Of a stretch of DNA of 64,000 nt, positions 45,825 to 54,077 are shown in pieces. Below the pieces are notes generated by a model, which was given only the letters and a program-made list of their open reading frames with translations, had not been told where the DNA came from and did no database searches. Numbering within the stretch: the first letter of the stretch is position 1; each line of letters opens with the position of its first letter. Made by a program: the position numbers and the translations under genes. Location: the NCBI GenBank assembly GCA_902706205.1, contig CACSKA010000011.1:102256-166255 (forward strand), given 5' to 3'. Source of the stretch: Chryseobacterium sp. 18061 (GTDB taxonomy: Bacteria; Pseudomonadota; Gammaproteobacteria; Enterobacterales; Enterobacteriaceae).

Positions 45825-46172
45825 TCTCATTCGTTAACCTCCTGGTAGGATTTAGCGTGTTCAGTTTACTGGGTAGTAGTGTGACTTTGCGTCAGCACCA
45901 GCATCGCAGCATAATGATTTGCTTTAAACTGTAGTTCTGGAATGTAAAAATGCAACGTACCGCACTGAAAATGCTGAAAAAACCTTCATTCCCCGGTCGC
46001 CAGATTGATCAGGTATTTATTGAAGGTATTTTATGCGCCTTATATTATCTGAATAGTCCCAAATGGTACTGTTTGTTTATTATTGGATGATGGTGAGGTG
46101 TAAATGGAAAAAGACGTTGCAGTTTTCAGATGCTATACTGCAGAATGATTTTAAAGTGTATTCAGGTGTGAC
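45825..46172. other. Gene-free stretch between the IS903-like element and the IprA-like regulator
   Basis: About 350 bp, AT-rich. A 46-codon frame at 45949-46089 (MQRTALKMLKKPSFPGR...) has no recognisable relative or ribosome site and is not called. The last 60 bp hold a likely promoter (TTGCAG ... TATACT near 46112-46137) for the gene at 46173. Otherwise nothing identified. Confidence 0.35.
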
Positions 46173-46811
46173 ATGAAAGCCAATTTTGAAAATATCCACC
46201 ATTATTATCAATCGCTGGAGTTGGGGCATTACATAGATGATGTTTGTACTGGTGGTGATGTTTTTACCCTTGCGCCTGCAGACTATATAAAAACCTTGCC
46301 GGGCTTTATTTATATTGTTCTTAATGGATCAGTGGCTATTTCTCACAAAGATGATGAACTGACTGTGGGTAATACGATTGAGTATATGCCTATCGGACTG
46401 ATGGAGGAATATTGTCCGCTGTTGAGTTTTGAATATAAATGCATGACACCCGTGACTGCCGTGAAGATACCGTGCGAAGCTTTTACTGCGCTTTTTTATC
46501 AGAGCCCAGAACATATGCGTGCTTTGTCTAAAGTGCTTATTTTTATGACTATATTTTCACTTGAGTTGCTTGCGGAAAGAAAACAGCTAACCAGTTATCA
46601 AACCATCAAACCGATGCTACATCGCTATCTCTACCGAACGCGAACATTTGAGAACGAAAAAGAAGGGCTGGCTAATTTTATTATTCGTCGCACGAAGCTC
46701 TCCCGGACGCATGTCTTCCGAGTACTCGCGGATCTCAAAGAGGGCGGGTACATTACGATGGAAAAAGGAAAGCTGCTTTCAATTAATAAAACGCTTCCGG
46801 AAGATTATTAA
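46173..46811 (+). CDS. Winged-helix transcriptional regulator, IprA/YaiV-like
   Basis: 212 residues. The N-terminal two-thirds resembles a Crp-type cupin without cAMP-binding residues; the C-terminal part is a winged helix with recognition segment RRTKLSRTHVFRVLADLKEGGYI (about 170-195). This layout is that of the enterobacterial IprA/YaiV family, whose Salmonella member affects peroxide resistance. AT-rich. It is followed by a c-di-GMP phosphodiesterase, which it might control; that is inference only. Confidence 0.7.
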   Translation: MKANFENIHHYYQSLELGHYIDDVCTGGDVFTLAPADYIKTLPGFIYIVLNGSVAISHKDDELTVGNTIEYMPIGLMEEYCPLLSFEYKCMTPVTAVKIPCEAFTALFYQSPEHMRALSKVLIFMTIFSLELLAERKQLTSYQTIKPMLHRYLYRTRTFENEKEGLANFIIRRTKLSRTHVFRVLADLKEGGYITMEKGKLLSINKTLPEDY

Positions 46812-47063
46812 TCCAGCGGACTGTGTTCGGTTCAACAAGACATGGCGCTCGTTCCACTCAAAAAACTTCAGCCAAGCCAGGCTTTACTCAGAGCATTCTT
46901 GCTTTTACCGCACGGAATGTCAGGACCCAAAAAATCGTTTGTGTCCTAATTATGCGCTCGATAAAAATTAATTTCTGAAAATGAATCAAGCTAATTCCTG
47001 CTCCCTCTATCGTGCTTGCATGACGAGATGTTCTTGGTCATTTAACCTCTTAGTGACAGCGGC

Positions 47064-49646
47064 ATGAAAAACACGATTTCCCATAGTAAATATCCCGTAT
47101 CACTGGCCTGCGCTTTATCTGGGCTTGCCATCGTATCGTTTTGTATCGCTGGTGCGATGCTGGCGATGTTTGTCAGCACCGGCATGGATGAGACTATCCG
47201 CTATACGGGCGAGAGACTCATTCAGTCCAGCGGTGCGAATGTCGTGCAAACGCTGGAAGACTATATGGATCTTCCGACCGTCACCAACCAGCTTTTTGCG
47301 CGCACCTACGAGAACAGTGACCTCGATGCGTTAAGCGCCACGCAGGTTGCGGAAACCTTAAAGCAGCTGATCAAAACCGATCTCTTTGGTCATGTTTCGG
47401 TCGACAGGATGTCCTTCACCACGCCTGACGGGAATTATGTTGCGTTCAATCGCCTCGATGTTAATAACAAAAAAATCCTCAACATGGAGAAGACATCTGG
47501 GGATGAGCATAACATTCTGAACGTCTATGAAGGGTCGACGGAGTACTCACGGGTTGTTAAAACTGTGTATGGTTTCAATAAGTTGGTTCAGCCGTGGCTT
47601 GAAAAAGCAGAGCAGTCTAAAAGGTCATTTTGGTCCCACATTTATCCGCGCTCATATAACAAAAATGCCAGAATGTTGGCATACAGAACGCCGGTATATA
47701 ATCGCGCAGGCAAATTTCTGGGGGTTATTGCATCGGAGATTATGCCCGATAGCATGAGCCGCTATGTCTGTGAAGTCTTGCCTTTTAAAGACAACACCAT
47801 ACTGATAATGGACAGCGACAATAATATTGTTTCTTCGTCAGAAATGCCGATATCGCCTGCGCTCATGCAGCCCGAACTGGCAAGCGCGGCAAAAGAGCAT
47901 CACCAGACCGATGGAAAGAGACTGGCAACTAAAGAGTTGCGCCAGCTTTTAACGCCTGAAATTATGGAAAAGAGTACCCATCAGGACAGTCCTGCAGAGA
48001 TTACGTCAGGTAAAGGCGATAAGTATATTGTTCATACCATAAAATATAGCAGCACCGATCGAGAGCTTCACGGCCATGTATTGCTGATAATATCGCAGGA
48101 CTCATTGTCGGGCACCATCAAGAAAACGATTATTGCGTTTGCTATCAAAATCATGGGGCTGTTCGCCATTGTGTACCTCCTTGCGGCCATTGTCCTGCGT
48201 AACTTTTTCAGTCCGCTTAACAATATCATTGGCAAAAACAAAGACCTGTTAAACATGCAGTGGAAGCCGGAGGAGAACAAAAGACTGTTCCCGGAAGTGG
48301 CGACGCTGGATTCCAGTTTCTTCAGACTTTCCCGTGAGCTGCCCTCCCGTACTGAAAAGCACCGCAAGTTGGTTGAGGAAGACAAACTGACTGCCCTGCC
48401 AACACGCGCCGGGATGCTCAGCAAGCCGGAGTCCTACGAAGGCAGAAACCTGCTTGCCCGTATTCACGTGAGCAATGCCGCAAATATTTCCCGGGTGATG
48501 GGGCTTGAGTATTCCGGCCGCTTCCTGCGGAGTTTTGTTAGCCGAATGAAGAATACCTTACCTGACGGGACGCTGCTGTGCCGTGATGACTATGGCAGTT
48601 TTCTGGCGATATTCCCTGAGGTTTATGAACAAAAAGATTTGATGTTCTTTGAGGATATTCTGCAGTCACTGTTCCTTGATATTAAATCCGATGGAGACGC
48701 TGAAACTGAACGTTACTGCTTTATCGGGAATTCTGGGGTGTTCTTTGGTCGCCTGACACAGGAACGCATGCCGGAAGTGATTTTGAATTCCGGGATTGCC
48801 GTGCAGCACGCTGAAAAAATAGGCAATGGCGAGTCGTTGGTCTTTGTGCAGGAAATGCAGGAGCAGGGGCTGGAGAATATTCGTCTGCATGAAAAATTAC
48901 AGCATGCTATCGCCAACGACGAATTCCATATCGTAATGCAGCCGATCATTAATCTCGATAATCAGAATAGCTGCAATGAAGGTGAGAGCCTGATTCGCTG
49001 GCAAACTCCGGACGAAGGGTTTATCTCGCCGATCAAGTTCATTAGCCTTGCGGAAGAGTCGGGGCTGATCATTCCGATTGGGCGTTGGGTCATCGCTGAA
49101 TCCTGTAAGCAATTGGCGAAGTTTATCGCGCGCGGTGGTCCGAAAAACTTCAAACTGCACGTCAATATTTCAGCAATGCAGCTGCAGCAGCCTGATTTTG
49201 CTTCGCATCTGTTCACCTGTATTCAGGAGAACGAACTGATGAACGGCAACATTTGCGTGGAAATCACCGAAAGTACGCTGATGAAACATACCGATCAGAT
49301 TGTCGATACGCTTAAGTATTTGCGCCGCCTGGGCGTGAGCGTGGCGATTGATGATTTCGGTTCCGGCTATTCGAGCCTCTCTTATTTGCACTCTTTCCCC
49401 TTCGACTGCCTGAAAATCGACAGGACGTTTGTCTCTGACATTCTGACTAATGAAAAAAATGCGGCGGTGGTTTCGTCGGTGCTGACGCTCGCCAAAAGCT
49501 TTAACGTGCCGCTGGTGGCTGAGGGCGTGGAGACGCTGGAGATGGTTGAGAAGCTACAGGAAATGGGATGTGAACTGGTGCAGGGGTACTACTTCTCCAG
49601 ACCACTTCCCTTTGATGACTTTACGGCAACGGTGAATCGAGGCTGA
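47064..49646 (+). CDS. Membrane EAL-domain cyclic-di-GMP phosphodiesterase with degenerate GGDEF domain
   Basis: 860 residues. TM1 (about 14-38), a periplasmic Cache-like sensor (about 40-350), TM2 (about 352-375), a degenerate GGDEF domain where the signature is R507-DDYG, and a C-terminal EAL domain. The EAL motif reads E641-S-L-I-R-W, keeping the catalytic Glu; NISAMQL, EITEST, DDFGSGYSS, KIDRTFV, AEGVE and QGYYFSRP are all present, so phosphodiesterase activity is expected. E. coli has PdeG at a similar chromosomal place, but architecture here differs. Exact orthologue not assigned. Confidence 0.88.
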   Translation: MKNTISHSKYPVSLACALSGLAIVSFCIAGAMLAMFVSTGMDETIRYTGERLIQSSGANVVQTLEDYMDLPTVTNQLFARTYENSDLDALSATQVAETLKQLIKTDLFGHVSVDRMSFTTPDGNYVAFNRLDVNNKKILNMEKTSGDEHNILNVYEGSTEYSRVVKTVYGFNKLVQPWLEKAEQSKRSFWSHIYPRSYNKNARMLAYRTPVYNRAGKFLGVIASEIMPDSMSRYVCEVLPFKDNTILIMDSDNNIVSSSEMPISPALMQPELASAAKEHHQTDGKRLATKELRQLLTPEIMEKSTHQDSPAEITSGKGDKYIVHTIKYSSTDRELHGHVLLIISQDSLSGTIKKTIIAFAIKIMGLFAIVYLLAAIVLRNFFSPLNNIIGKNKDLLNMQWKPEENKRLFPEVATLDSSFFRLSRELPSRTEKHRKLVEEDKLTALPTRAGMLSKPESYEGRNLLARIHVSNAANISRVMGLEYSGRFLRSFVSRMKNTLPDGTLLCRDDYGSFLAIFPEVYEQKDLMFFEDILQSLFLDIKSDGDAETERYCFIGNSGVFFGRLTQERMPEVILNSGIAVQHAEKIGNGESLVFVQEMQEQGLENIRLHEKLQHAIANDEFHIVMQPIINLDNQNSCNEGESLIRWQTPDEGFISPIKFISLAEESGLIIPIGRWVIAESCKQLAKFIARGGPKNFKLHVNISAMQLQQPDFASHLFTCIQENELMNGNICVEITESTLMKHTDQIVDTLKYLRRLGVSVAIDDFGSGYSSLSYLHSFPFDCLKIDRTFVSDILTNEKNAAVVSSVLTLAKSFNVPLVAEGVETLEMVEKLQEMGCELVQGYYFSRPLPFDDFTATVNRG

Positions 49647-49653
49647 CGGCGCG

Positions 49654-49896
49654 TTATTCGTCGACCAACCACATGTCCGCTTCTTCGAACATTTCCTGAA
49701 CGGCGCGGCTAATCTGTTCCTTTTCATGCTTGCTGGCGTCAGTGTTGATCGCCGGCAGCGTCATCATTGGCTTAACGCGAATGTCTGCCTCCGGGAAAAT
49801 CTGCTGAACGCGACGGGTGAGTTCATTCAGAATTTTTTCTTGCGCGCCAGGCAAGCCTGCGAAATTTCGTTTGTCATAAATCAGTTCGACGAACAT
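49654..49896 (-). CDS. msgA: DinI-family protein, MsgA-like
   Basis: 80 residues, DinI fold with the acidic C-terminal helix QISRAVQEMFEEADMWLVDE. DinI modulates RecA filaments in the SOS response; the closest remembered relative is MsgA of Salmonella (start MFVELVYDKRNVEGLPGA), needed for macrophage survival and located in the same icd-cspH neighbourhood. Ribosome site AAGGAAG precedes the ATG, and a LexA-like box lies 38 bp upstream. Converges on the EAL gene with 7 bp between stops. Confidence 0.82.
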   Translation of the reverse strand: MFVELIYDKRNFAGLPGAQEKILNELTRRVQQIFPEADIRVKPMMTLPAINTDASKHEKEQISRAVQEMFEEADMWLVDE

Positions 49897-49933
49897 GACT
49901 GCTTCCTTTGTACAGTTTAGATGTACACTTTTA

Positions 49934-49953
49934 TACTGTATGGATACTCAGTG
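49934..49953 (-). promoter_or_regulatory. Candidate LexA box of the DinI/MsgA-like gene
   Basis: TACTGTATGGATACTCAGTG (plus reading) fits the LexA pattern CTG-N10-CAG with an AT-rich centre (consensus TACTGTATATATATACAGTA); five to six positions deviate, none in the outer CTG/CAG. It overlaps a TATAAA-like -10 on the minus strand, a good place for repression. Confidence 0.6.
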
Positions 49954-50094
49954 TCAAGGCCGCAGTGGCGGCGATAAGCACAAGTATGTTCTGTTAAAGC
50001 CAGTCAGGGAGTGCTGTAGCATTAATGACTTAGAGGAAACAGGCGGGGACTGGCAGAATCGCGACTACGTTTAAAACGATAAAAAGTGGCCATC

Positions 50095-50526
50095 ATGAAA
50101 AAAAGTGCACTCATCGCAGTCAGTTTTCTGTTTCTCGCCAGCCAGTCCAGTTTTGCCGGAAGCAAAACTCTGGTGGAGTACGGCGTGGTTCAGCAGAGCC
50201 GTATCATCAGCGAGGCTAACGGGCAGTATCATCCATTACGAACCGTTGCAGCCGGGGCCTTGGGTGGCGTTGTTGGCCACCAGTTCGGCAAAGGAAAGGG
50301 CAAAACCGCAATGACCGTGGCTGGCGCAGTTGCCGGGTCGGGGGCTTCACGCTACCACCAAAGCACACAGCAGGCGCCACAGCAGGTGGATTTGCTGATC
50401 AAAACTGACTCTGGGGCTACTATCGACGTCGTCCAGTCGTATACCGGCGGGGTTGTTTTCAATCCAGGCGACAAAGTACGCATCCTGACCAAAGGCTCAG
50501 ACACCACGGTCGATAAATCAGTGTAA
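50095..50526 (+). CDS. Glycine-zipper 2TM domain exported protein
   Basis: 143 residues from the ATG at 50095 (a GTG three codons earlier is possible). Signal peptide MKKSALIAVSFLFLASQSSF with cleavage near FAG-SKT. A glycine-zipper segment follows (TVAAGALGGVVGHQFGKGKG ... AGAVAGSGASRYH, about residues 52-85), and the C-terminal half resembles the SlyB/YmgG family beta domain. Likely periplasmic or outer-membrane-associated. E. coli YmgG lies in the same part of the map, but orthology is not certain. Similar fold to YcfJ at 12 kb. Confidence 0.72.
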   Translation: MKKSALIAVSFLFLASQSSFAGSKTLVEYGVVQQSRIISEANGQYHPLRTVAAGALGGVVGHQFGKGKGKTAMTVAGAVAGSGASRYHQSTQQAPQQVDLLIKTDSGATIDVVQSYTGGVVFNPGDKVRILTKGSDTTVDKSV

Positions 50527-50547
50527 CCGCGCTACTCCGCAGATAAC

Positions 50548-50578
50548 AAAAACGGGAACCTTTGGGTTCCCGTTTTTA
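50548..50578 (+). terminator. Terminator after the glycine-zipper gene
   Basis: AACGGGAACC-TTTG-GGTTCCCGTT, perfect 10-bp stem followed by TTTT. The stem is almost the same as the icd terminator at 44658. Confidence 0.9.
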
Positions 50579-50643
50579 TACCTATTGCCTGACAGCGCTC
50601 AGGGTGATGCACTCAGCGCGTGCCTCGGCAGTAAGGTGTCGAA

Positions 50644-50814
50644 TTACCTGGCAGCGAGCTGCGACGCTGAAAAGAGCGTGCCACAATAGGGGCAGAGCAA
50701 AGGACTATTTTTCTTGATTCTTGATGGGCTGTGCATTGATTTCTTTGCACATTTCGGACATGAACATTCCGCGGGTTGGGAAGGGCGAAGTTGACGATTT
50801 TTACGTTCAGCCAT
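50644..50814 (-). CDS. YnfU-like zinc-ribbon microprotein
   Basis: 56 codons from ATG at 50814 to TAA at 50644-50646. Sequence begins MAERKNRQLRPSQ; a CSCPKC group (C17, C19, C22) and a CPYC group (C41, C44) form a zinc ribbon. Size, start and Cys spacing match E. coli YnfU, a 56-residue protein found beside cold-shock genes. Ribosome site AAGGAAT lies before the start. It is divergent from the CspA-family gene. Function is unknown. Confidence 0.75.
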   Translation of the reverse strand: MAERKNRQLRPSQPAECSCPKCAKKSMHSPSRIKKNSPLLCPYCGTLFSASQLAAR

Positions 50815-51123
50815 GTGTATTCCTTATATGTTGGCGCAAAACAATACCTCAATAGTCCGCGAAAAGCCCTCATTCATTTTTTTATTTTTAACAAAGCAGA
50901 CTTTTCCCGACACTGACAAATCTTTTGAGATAAGCCTTGCTTAATAAAGTTAATCATGCGTTAATGCTCTATCGGTTTGAACATACACGTTATCTGAAAC
51001 AGTTCTCTTAAGTCGTCCTCATCATTTTTTCTCCTTGATGTACCTTCTTCAGTCCTCTTAGAAACAACAGGTTTTCAAACCAACACTGCCTGCGGGCGAA
51101 ATAATAATTAAAGGTAAAAAAAC
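50815..51123 (+). promoter_or_regulatory. Promoter and long leader of the CspA-family gene
   Basis: 309 bp between the divergent zinc-ribbon gene and the cold-shock gene. Cold-inducible csp genes carry 140-160-nt structured leaders, and the spacing here allows one. No clear cold-box sequence (UGACGUACAGA) was found; the ribosome site is weak (AAAGGTAAAAAAAC-ATG). Role as thermo-regulated leader is inferred. Confidence 0.4.
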
Positions 51124-51336
51124 ATGTCTAACCAAATGACTGGTATTGTTAAATGGTTTAATGCTGAAAAAGGTTTCGGCTTTATTACACCAAAAGACGG
51201 AAGCAAAGATGTCTTCGTACATTTCTCTGCTATCCAGAGCAACGATTTCCGTACTCTGTATGAAAATCAAGAAGTTGAATTCGCCGTTGAAGCAGGTCCT
51301 AAAGGTCCTTCCGCTGTCAACGTGGTTCCACGCTGA
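51124..51336 (+). CDS. cspG: CspA-family cold-shock protein (CspG-like)
   Basis: 70 residues. RNP1 KGFGFITP and RNP2 VFVHFSAI are intact, with the aromatic set of active RNA chaperones, unlike degenerate CspH. Start MSNQMTGIVKWFNAEKGFGF resembles E. coli CspG/CspB/CspA. The following ymcF gene supports the CspG assignment, since in E. coli ymcF sits directly after cspG and ynfQ after cspI. The map position (next to icd/msgA) is that of cspH in Salmonella, so naming between cspG and cspI types is not certain. Confidence 0.85.
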   Translation: MSNQMTGIVKWFNAEKGFGFITPKDGSKDVFVHFSAIQSNDFRTLYENQEVEFAVEAGPKGPSAVNVVPR

Positions 51337-51346
51337 GGGCCTGATT

Positions 51347-51541
51347 ATTACTGACTCAATTCACTTCCGCTGCCCTTGCTGCCACGGTTCGCAATATCGG
51401 ACTTCATCCTTCGATGTTACTGAAAAAAATCCGTTCGGTGCAAAATGTATTTTTTGCAAATCAGCAATGATCACCGCCGATAATATTTACACCTGGCAAC
51501 GTCCTGTTTCTGTTTCCGCAATTACTGAAATCAGAAAGTAA
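51347..51541 (+). CDS. ymcF: YmcF/YnfQ-like cold-shock-associated zinc-ribbon protein, AUU start
   Basis: 64 residues beginning (I/M)TDSIHFRCPCCHGSQYRTS, nearly the same as E. coli YmcF. It has two zinc knuckles, CPCC (near residue 9) and CIFC (near residue 37). There is no ATG, GTG or TTG at the conserved start; the codon is ATT at 51347, preceded at 7 bp by GAGGG, matching the near-cognate AUU initiation reported for YmcF and YnfQ. An ATT one codon earlier is less well spaced. It lies 10 bp after the csp stop. Confidence 0.78.
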   Translation: MTDSIHFRCPCCHGSQYRTSSFDVTEKNPFGAKCIFCKSAMITADNIYTWQRPVSVSAITEIRK

Positions 51542-51614
51542 TATTCACGACGTTATCAGATAAATACTATTTTAATTAGGACAGGTGACAGACTTACATC
51601 CATCCGGAGAACGA

Positions 51615-51842
51615 ATGAAAAAAGTGCTCGTGTTTTTTAACGCCGAACCTCTTACCGTCGTCTCCGTAATGCCTGATGAAAAGTCAATACGTCGTGAATA
51701 TCCGAACGGAGAGGAGGCAAATTTGATAATAATGTCTGCCAGTTTTCCCTCTCTGACCGGCGATCATAATGTAATCCACGTTGCCACAGACAGAGAACTT
51801 GCTGCAGAAGATATCCTCAAAGCAGCCGAAAAGTACCTGTAA
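51615..51842 (+). CDS. Hypothetical protein, 75 residues
   Basis: ATG at 51615 with GGAGA at 51606-51610, a good ribosome site. No family recognised. The protein is soluble-looking with alternating strands (KKVLVFFNAEPLTVVSVMP) and a C-terminal helix (AAEDILKAAEKYL), no signal peptide. It is followed by a terminator, consistent with a real gene or the last gene of the csp-ymcF transcript. Confidence 0.6.
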   Translation: MKKVLVFFNAEPLTVVSVMPDEKSIRREYPNGEEANLIIMSASFPSLTGDHNVIHVATDRELAAEDILKAAEKYL

Positions 51843-51859
51843 AACTGATTGTCCAGATA

Positions 51860-51882
51860 ACCGCCCAATGGGCGGTTTTTTT
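51860..51882 (+). terminator. Terminator after the 75-residue gene
   Basis: ACCGCCC-AAT-GGGCGGT, perfect 7-bp stem, followed by T7. Confidence 0.9.
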
Positions 51883-51905
51883 ATGCCTGTTGTTTGTGGG
51901 TATCG

Positions 51906-52301
51906 TTAGCTAAAAAGCTTACCTTTCAGCAGTCCCATACCTTCAGACAGCAGGTCTTGTTGCTGATTGACCTGACCGTCAGGTGAAAGCGTATCGACGA
52001 CCTTCGGCAAATGCTCGGCAATCAGGTTCGACGCACTTTGCGTGTCGATGCCCAGTTTGGCGGCGAGATCCGCAACGGCAGGAGAACCCAGAGCGGACGT
52101 TATCTGGTCACCCGATACCGGGTGGTTTGTACCGGTGCTTATCCATGATTCAACCACGGCACCCAATCCACCCTGCTGAAATTTTGCCAGTAGTCCGGAT
52201 ACGCCGCCTTGCTCGTTAATCCACGTTAATATCGCCTGATAGGTACCAGCCTGTCCGTCCTGACCGCCGAACATACCTGCCACCTGGTCGAATAAACTCA
52301 T
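51906..52301 (-). CDS. YidB-family (DUF937) protein
   Basis: 131 residues from the ATG at 52301 (MSLFDQVAGMFGGQ). Gly/Ala-rich helical DUF937 domain with the WINEQGGVSGLLAKFQQGGL and HPVSGDQITSALG segments of the YidB family. Function unknown; members are sometimes found near envelope or stress genes. The gene is convergent with the 75-residue gene. Confidence 0.82.
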   Translation of the reverse strand: MSLFDQVAGMFGGQDGQAGTYQAILTWINEQGGVSGLLAKFQQGGLGAVVESWISTGTNHPVSGDQITSALGSPAVADLAAKLGIDTQSASNLIAEHLPKVVDTLSPDGQVNQQQDLLSEGMGLLKGKLFS

Positions 52302-52581
52302 AATGTCATTCCTCACTGTTCACTGCGTGAATTCATCGGCCCAAACCGAAGTGCATTTAGCGGGATGAGTCAAAAAGAATGCGAGGCGAGCCTCACAACA
52401 CTTAAGTATAAAACACCCTACTGGGTTCTGTTTTTCTTTACCTGGAGGGCGGGAGAGAACGGCTGTCAGGGCCATTTGCTGCTAAAAAGAGCAACCGTAC
52501 CGCTATGGACTAAAAACAGATATCCGCCGAGTTAATTTAGTGTTAAAACTGCGCCGGAAAACACCATCAGAGAAGTCTGTA

Positions 52582-52842
52582 ATGCAGCTGGAACAATTTA
52601 AAACAAAGAACGGTAAGCGTTTTATTCTGGCGGTCACCGTCATCTTTGTCATCGCGCTGACGCTTGTGGGGCATGCAACTTTTGGCGGGGTGGTCGAGGA
52701 GTACGATTTACCGTATCACGTCTGGTCTAATTCGATGTTCATCATGCAGGGTGCGATGGTGCTGGTATACAGCATTGTTTTCACGCTGCTGTGCTCCATT
52801 CCGCTGGGATTCATTCTGTTAGAGCCTGACCGCGACCAATAA
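52582..52842 (+). CDS. Two-TM inner-membrane protein, possibly DUF2534
   Basis: 86 residues from ATG at 52582 (MQLEQFKTKNGKRF), preceded by AGAGAAG; an in-frame extension to 52540 is possible. Two transmembrane segments (about 13-33 and 52-78) separated by an acidic-aromatic loop (VVEEYDLPYHVW). It resembles the small enterobacterial DUF2534 proteins, but this is from memory. No function known. Confidence 0.6.
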   Translation: MQLEQFKTKNGKRFILAVTVIFVIALTLVGHATFGGVVEEYDLPYHVWSNSMFIMQGAMVLVYSIVFTLLCSIPLGFILLEPDRDQ

Positions 52843-52874
52843 GAGTTTCAGCCTGAACGCCGGGCAGCGGGCGT

Positions 52875-53882
52875 TCAGAATGCGTTAATCCTCTGCTGAC
52901 GGGCCTTTTTATCCAGATACATAGCGGCATCGGCCGCCTGAATGGCGCTCTCTGCGTCCAGCTCATGCGGGTTGACGTCAATGGTGCCAATGCTGGCGCC
53001 AGGATAATTAATCGTGTGGCCACTCAGTTGATAATGGCCGCGGATTTGACGGCGCAGCAGGTCGATAAACGGCGCTGTCTGACCGCTGGACGTGATTTCA
53101 CAAGCGATAAGAAACTCATCTCCGCCCAAACGCCCAACGATATCCTCATTGCTCATCACAGAGGTCAGTCGCTGGCCTACCTGAGTTAAGAATGCATCCC
53201 CGGCCTGATGGCCATGAACATCATTAATTTCTTTAAAATCGTCGAGATCGATAAACGCCACCAGGACGTGGGACTGGTTCACTCGTGCACGTTCAAACAA
53301 AATATCGAGGTGCTCATAGACGGCGCGTCGATTGGCAAGGCCCGTCAGCGCATCGGTGTAGGAGTGAGCGATCAGCGCCTCGTTGGCCTGACGCAACTGC
53401 GTCACCAGTGACTCTTTTTCGATGTAGCGCGCAATCAGGCTCGCGAACAGGTGTAGCACGTGTTCGCTGTTAATGCTGTAACTGTGCTGGTCGCGGCTGG
53501 ACGCGCAGAGTGTGCCGTACAGTGAACCATCAGTTAGATGCACGGGCGTGGTGAAAAAGGTGCTGATCCCCAGCGCCTGCGCGGCATGGCAGTCCGGCCA
53601 GCGCGTCTTCACGTCATTGCTGAAATAGTGCTGTTCGTCTACCGCGCGTTTGCACAGCGTTTCATCCCACGGAACGGCAAAACCTTCAGGGATCTGCATA
53701 TCGCTGCTGTTACGGGCGTACACGATATGCTGTAAACGGGTTGCCGTATCGATTCTGGTCAGATAGGTCGATTCCATATGCGTCACCATCGCTAGCATTT
53801 CCAACAATTGGCGAACTAAGCTCTCGAGTGACTGTTCGGTGGCGAGGGTTTGTGAGACGCGGGCAAGAATAATATCTGACAT
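52875..53882 (-). CDS. dgcP: Diguanylate cyclase, GAF-GGDEF, DgcP-like
   Basis: 335 residues from ATG at 53882 (MSDIILARVSQTLATEQSLESLV); a 13-codon extension is not conserved. An N-terminal GAF domain (about 10-160) is followed by a GGDEF domain with intact signature GRLGGDEFLIA and DALTGLANRR. E. coli DgcP (YeaP) starts MSDQIIARVSQSLAKEQSLESLV, a close match, and is likewise next to yoaF. Makes c-di-GMP from GTP, probably at the pole through the GAF region. A candidate attenuator or sRNA lies upstream. Confidence 0.88.
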   Translation of the reverse strand: MSDIILARVSQTLATEQSLESLVRQLLEMLAMVTHMESTYLTRIDTATRLQHIVYARNSSDMQIPEGFAVPWDETLCKRAVDEQHYFSNDVKTRWPDCHAAQALGISTFFTTPVHLTDGSLYGTLCASSRDQHSYSINSEHVLHLFASLIARYIEKESLVTQLRQANEALIAHSYTDALTGLANRRAVYEHLDILFERARVNQSHVLVAFIDLDDFKEINDVHGHQAGDAFLTQVGQRLTSVMSNEDIVGRLGGDEFLIACEITSSGQTAPFIDLLRRQIRGHYQLSGHTINYPGASIGTIDVNPHELDAESAIQAADAAMYLDKKARQQRINAF

Positions 53883-54047
53883 GACCTGAAAACTCCCGTG
53901 CAGTAACGGCAAAAACTGCACGCTATGCTGAAAATATCGACTATCTAAAAATAGTAAACCATGAATACATCACGTGTTATACATCGAACAAGCAAGAATG
54001 CGAGACTTCTTGGGCAAAAAAAGGTTCATCATGGATAAGCGTGAACC

Positions 54048-54077
54048 AAAAAAAAGCCCCGCCGGGGGAGGCGGGGC
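54048..54077 (-). terminator. Minus-strand terminator upstream of dgcP
   Basis: GCCCCGCC-TCCCCC-GGCGGGGC followed on the minus strand by TTTTTTTT: a textbook intrinsic terminator. No minus-strand protein gene ends here, so it must end an RNA started in the intergenic region. Confidence 0.88.

Noticed and set aside
45949..46089. 46-codon frame MQRTALKMLKKPSFPGR... after the IS
   Set aside because: No ribosome site, no recognisable family, lies in AT-rich spacer; more likely chance.
48068..48424. Minus-strand frame inside the EAL gene
   Set aside because: Antisense shadow with no supporting start signal.
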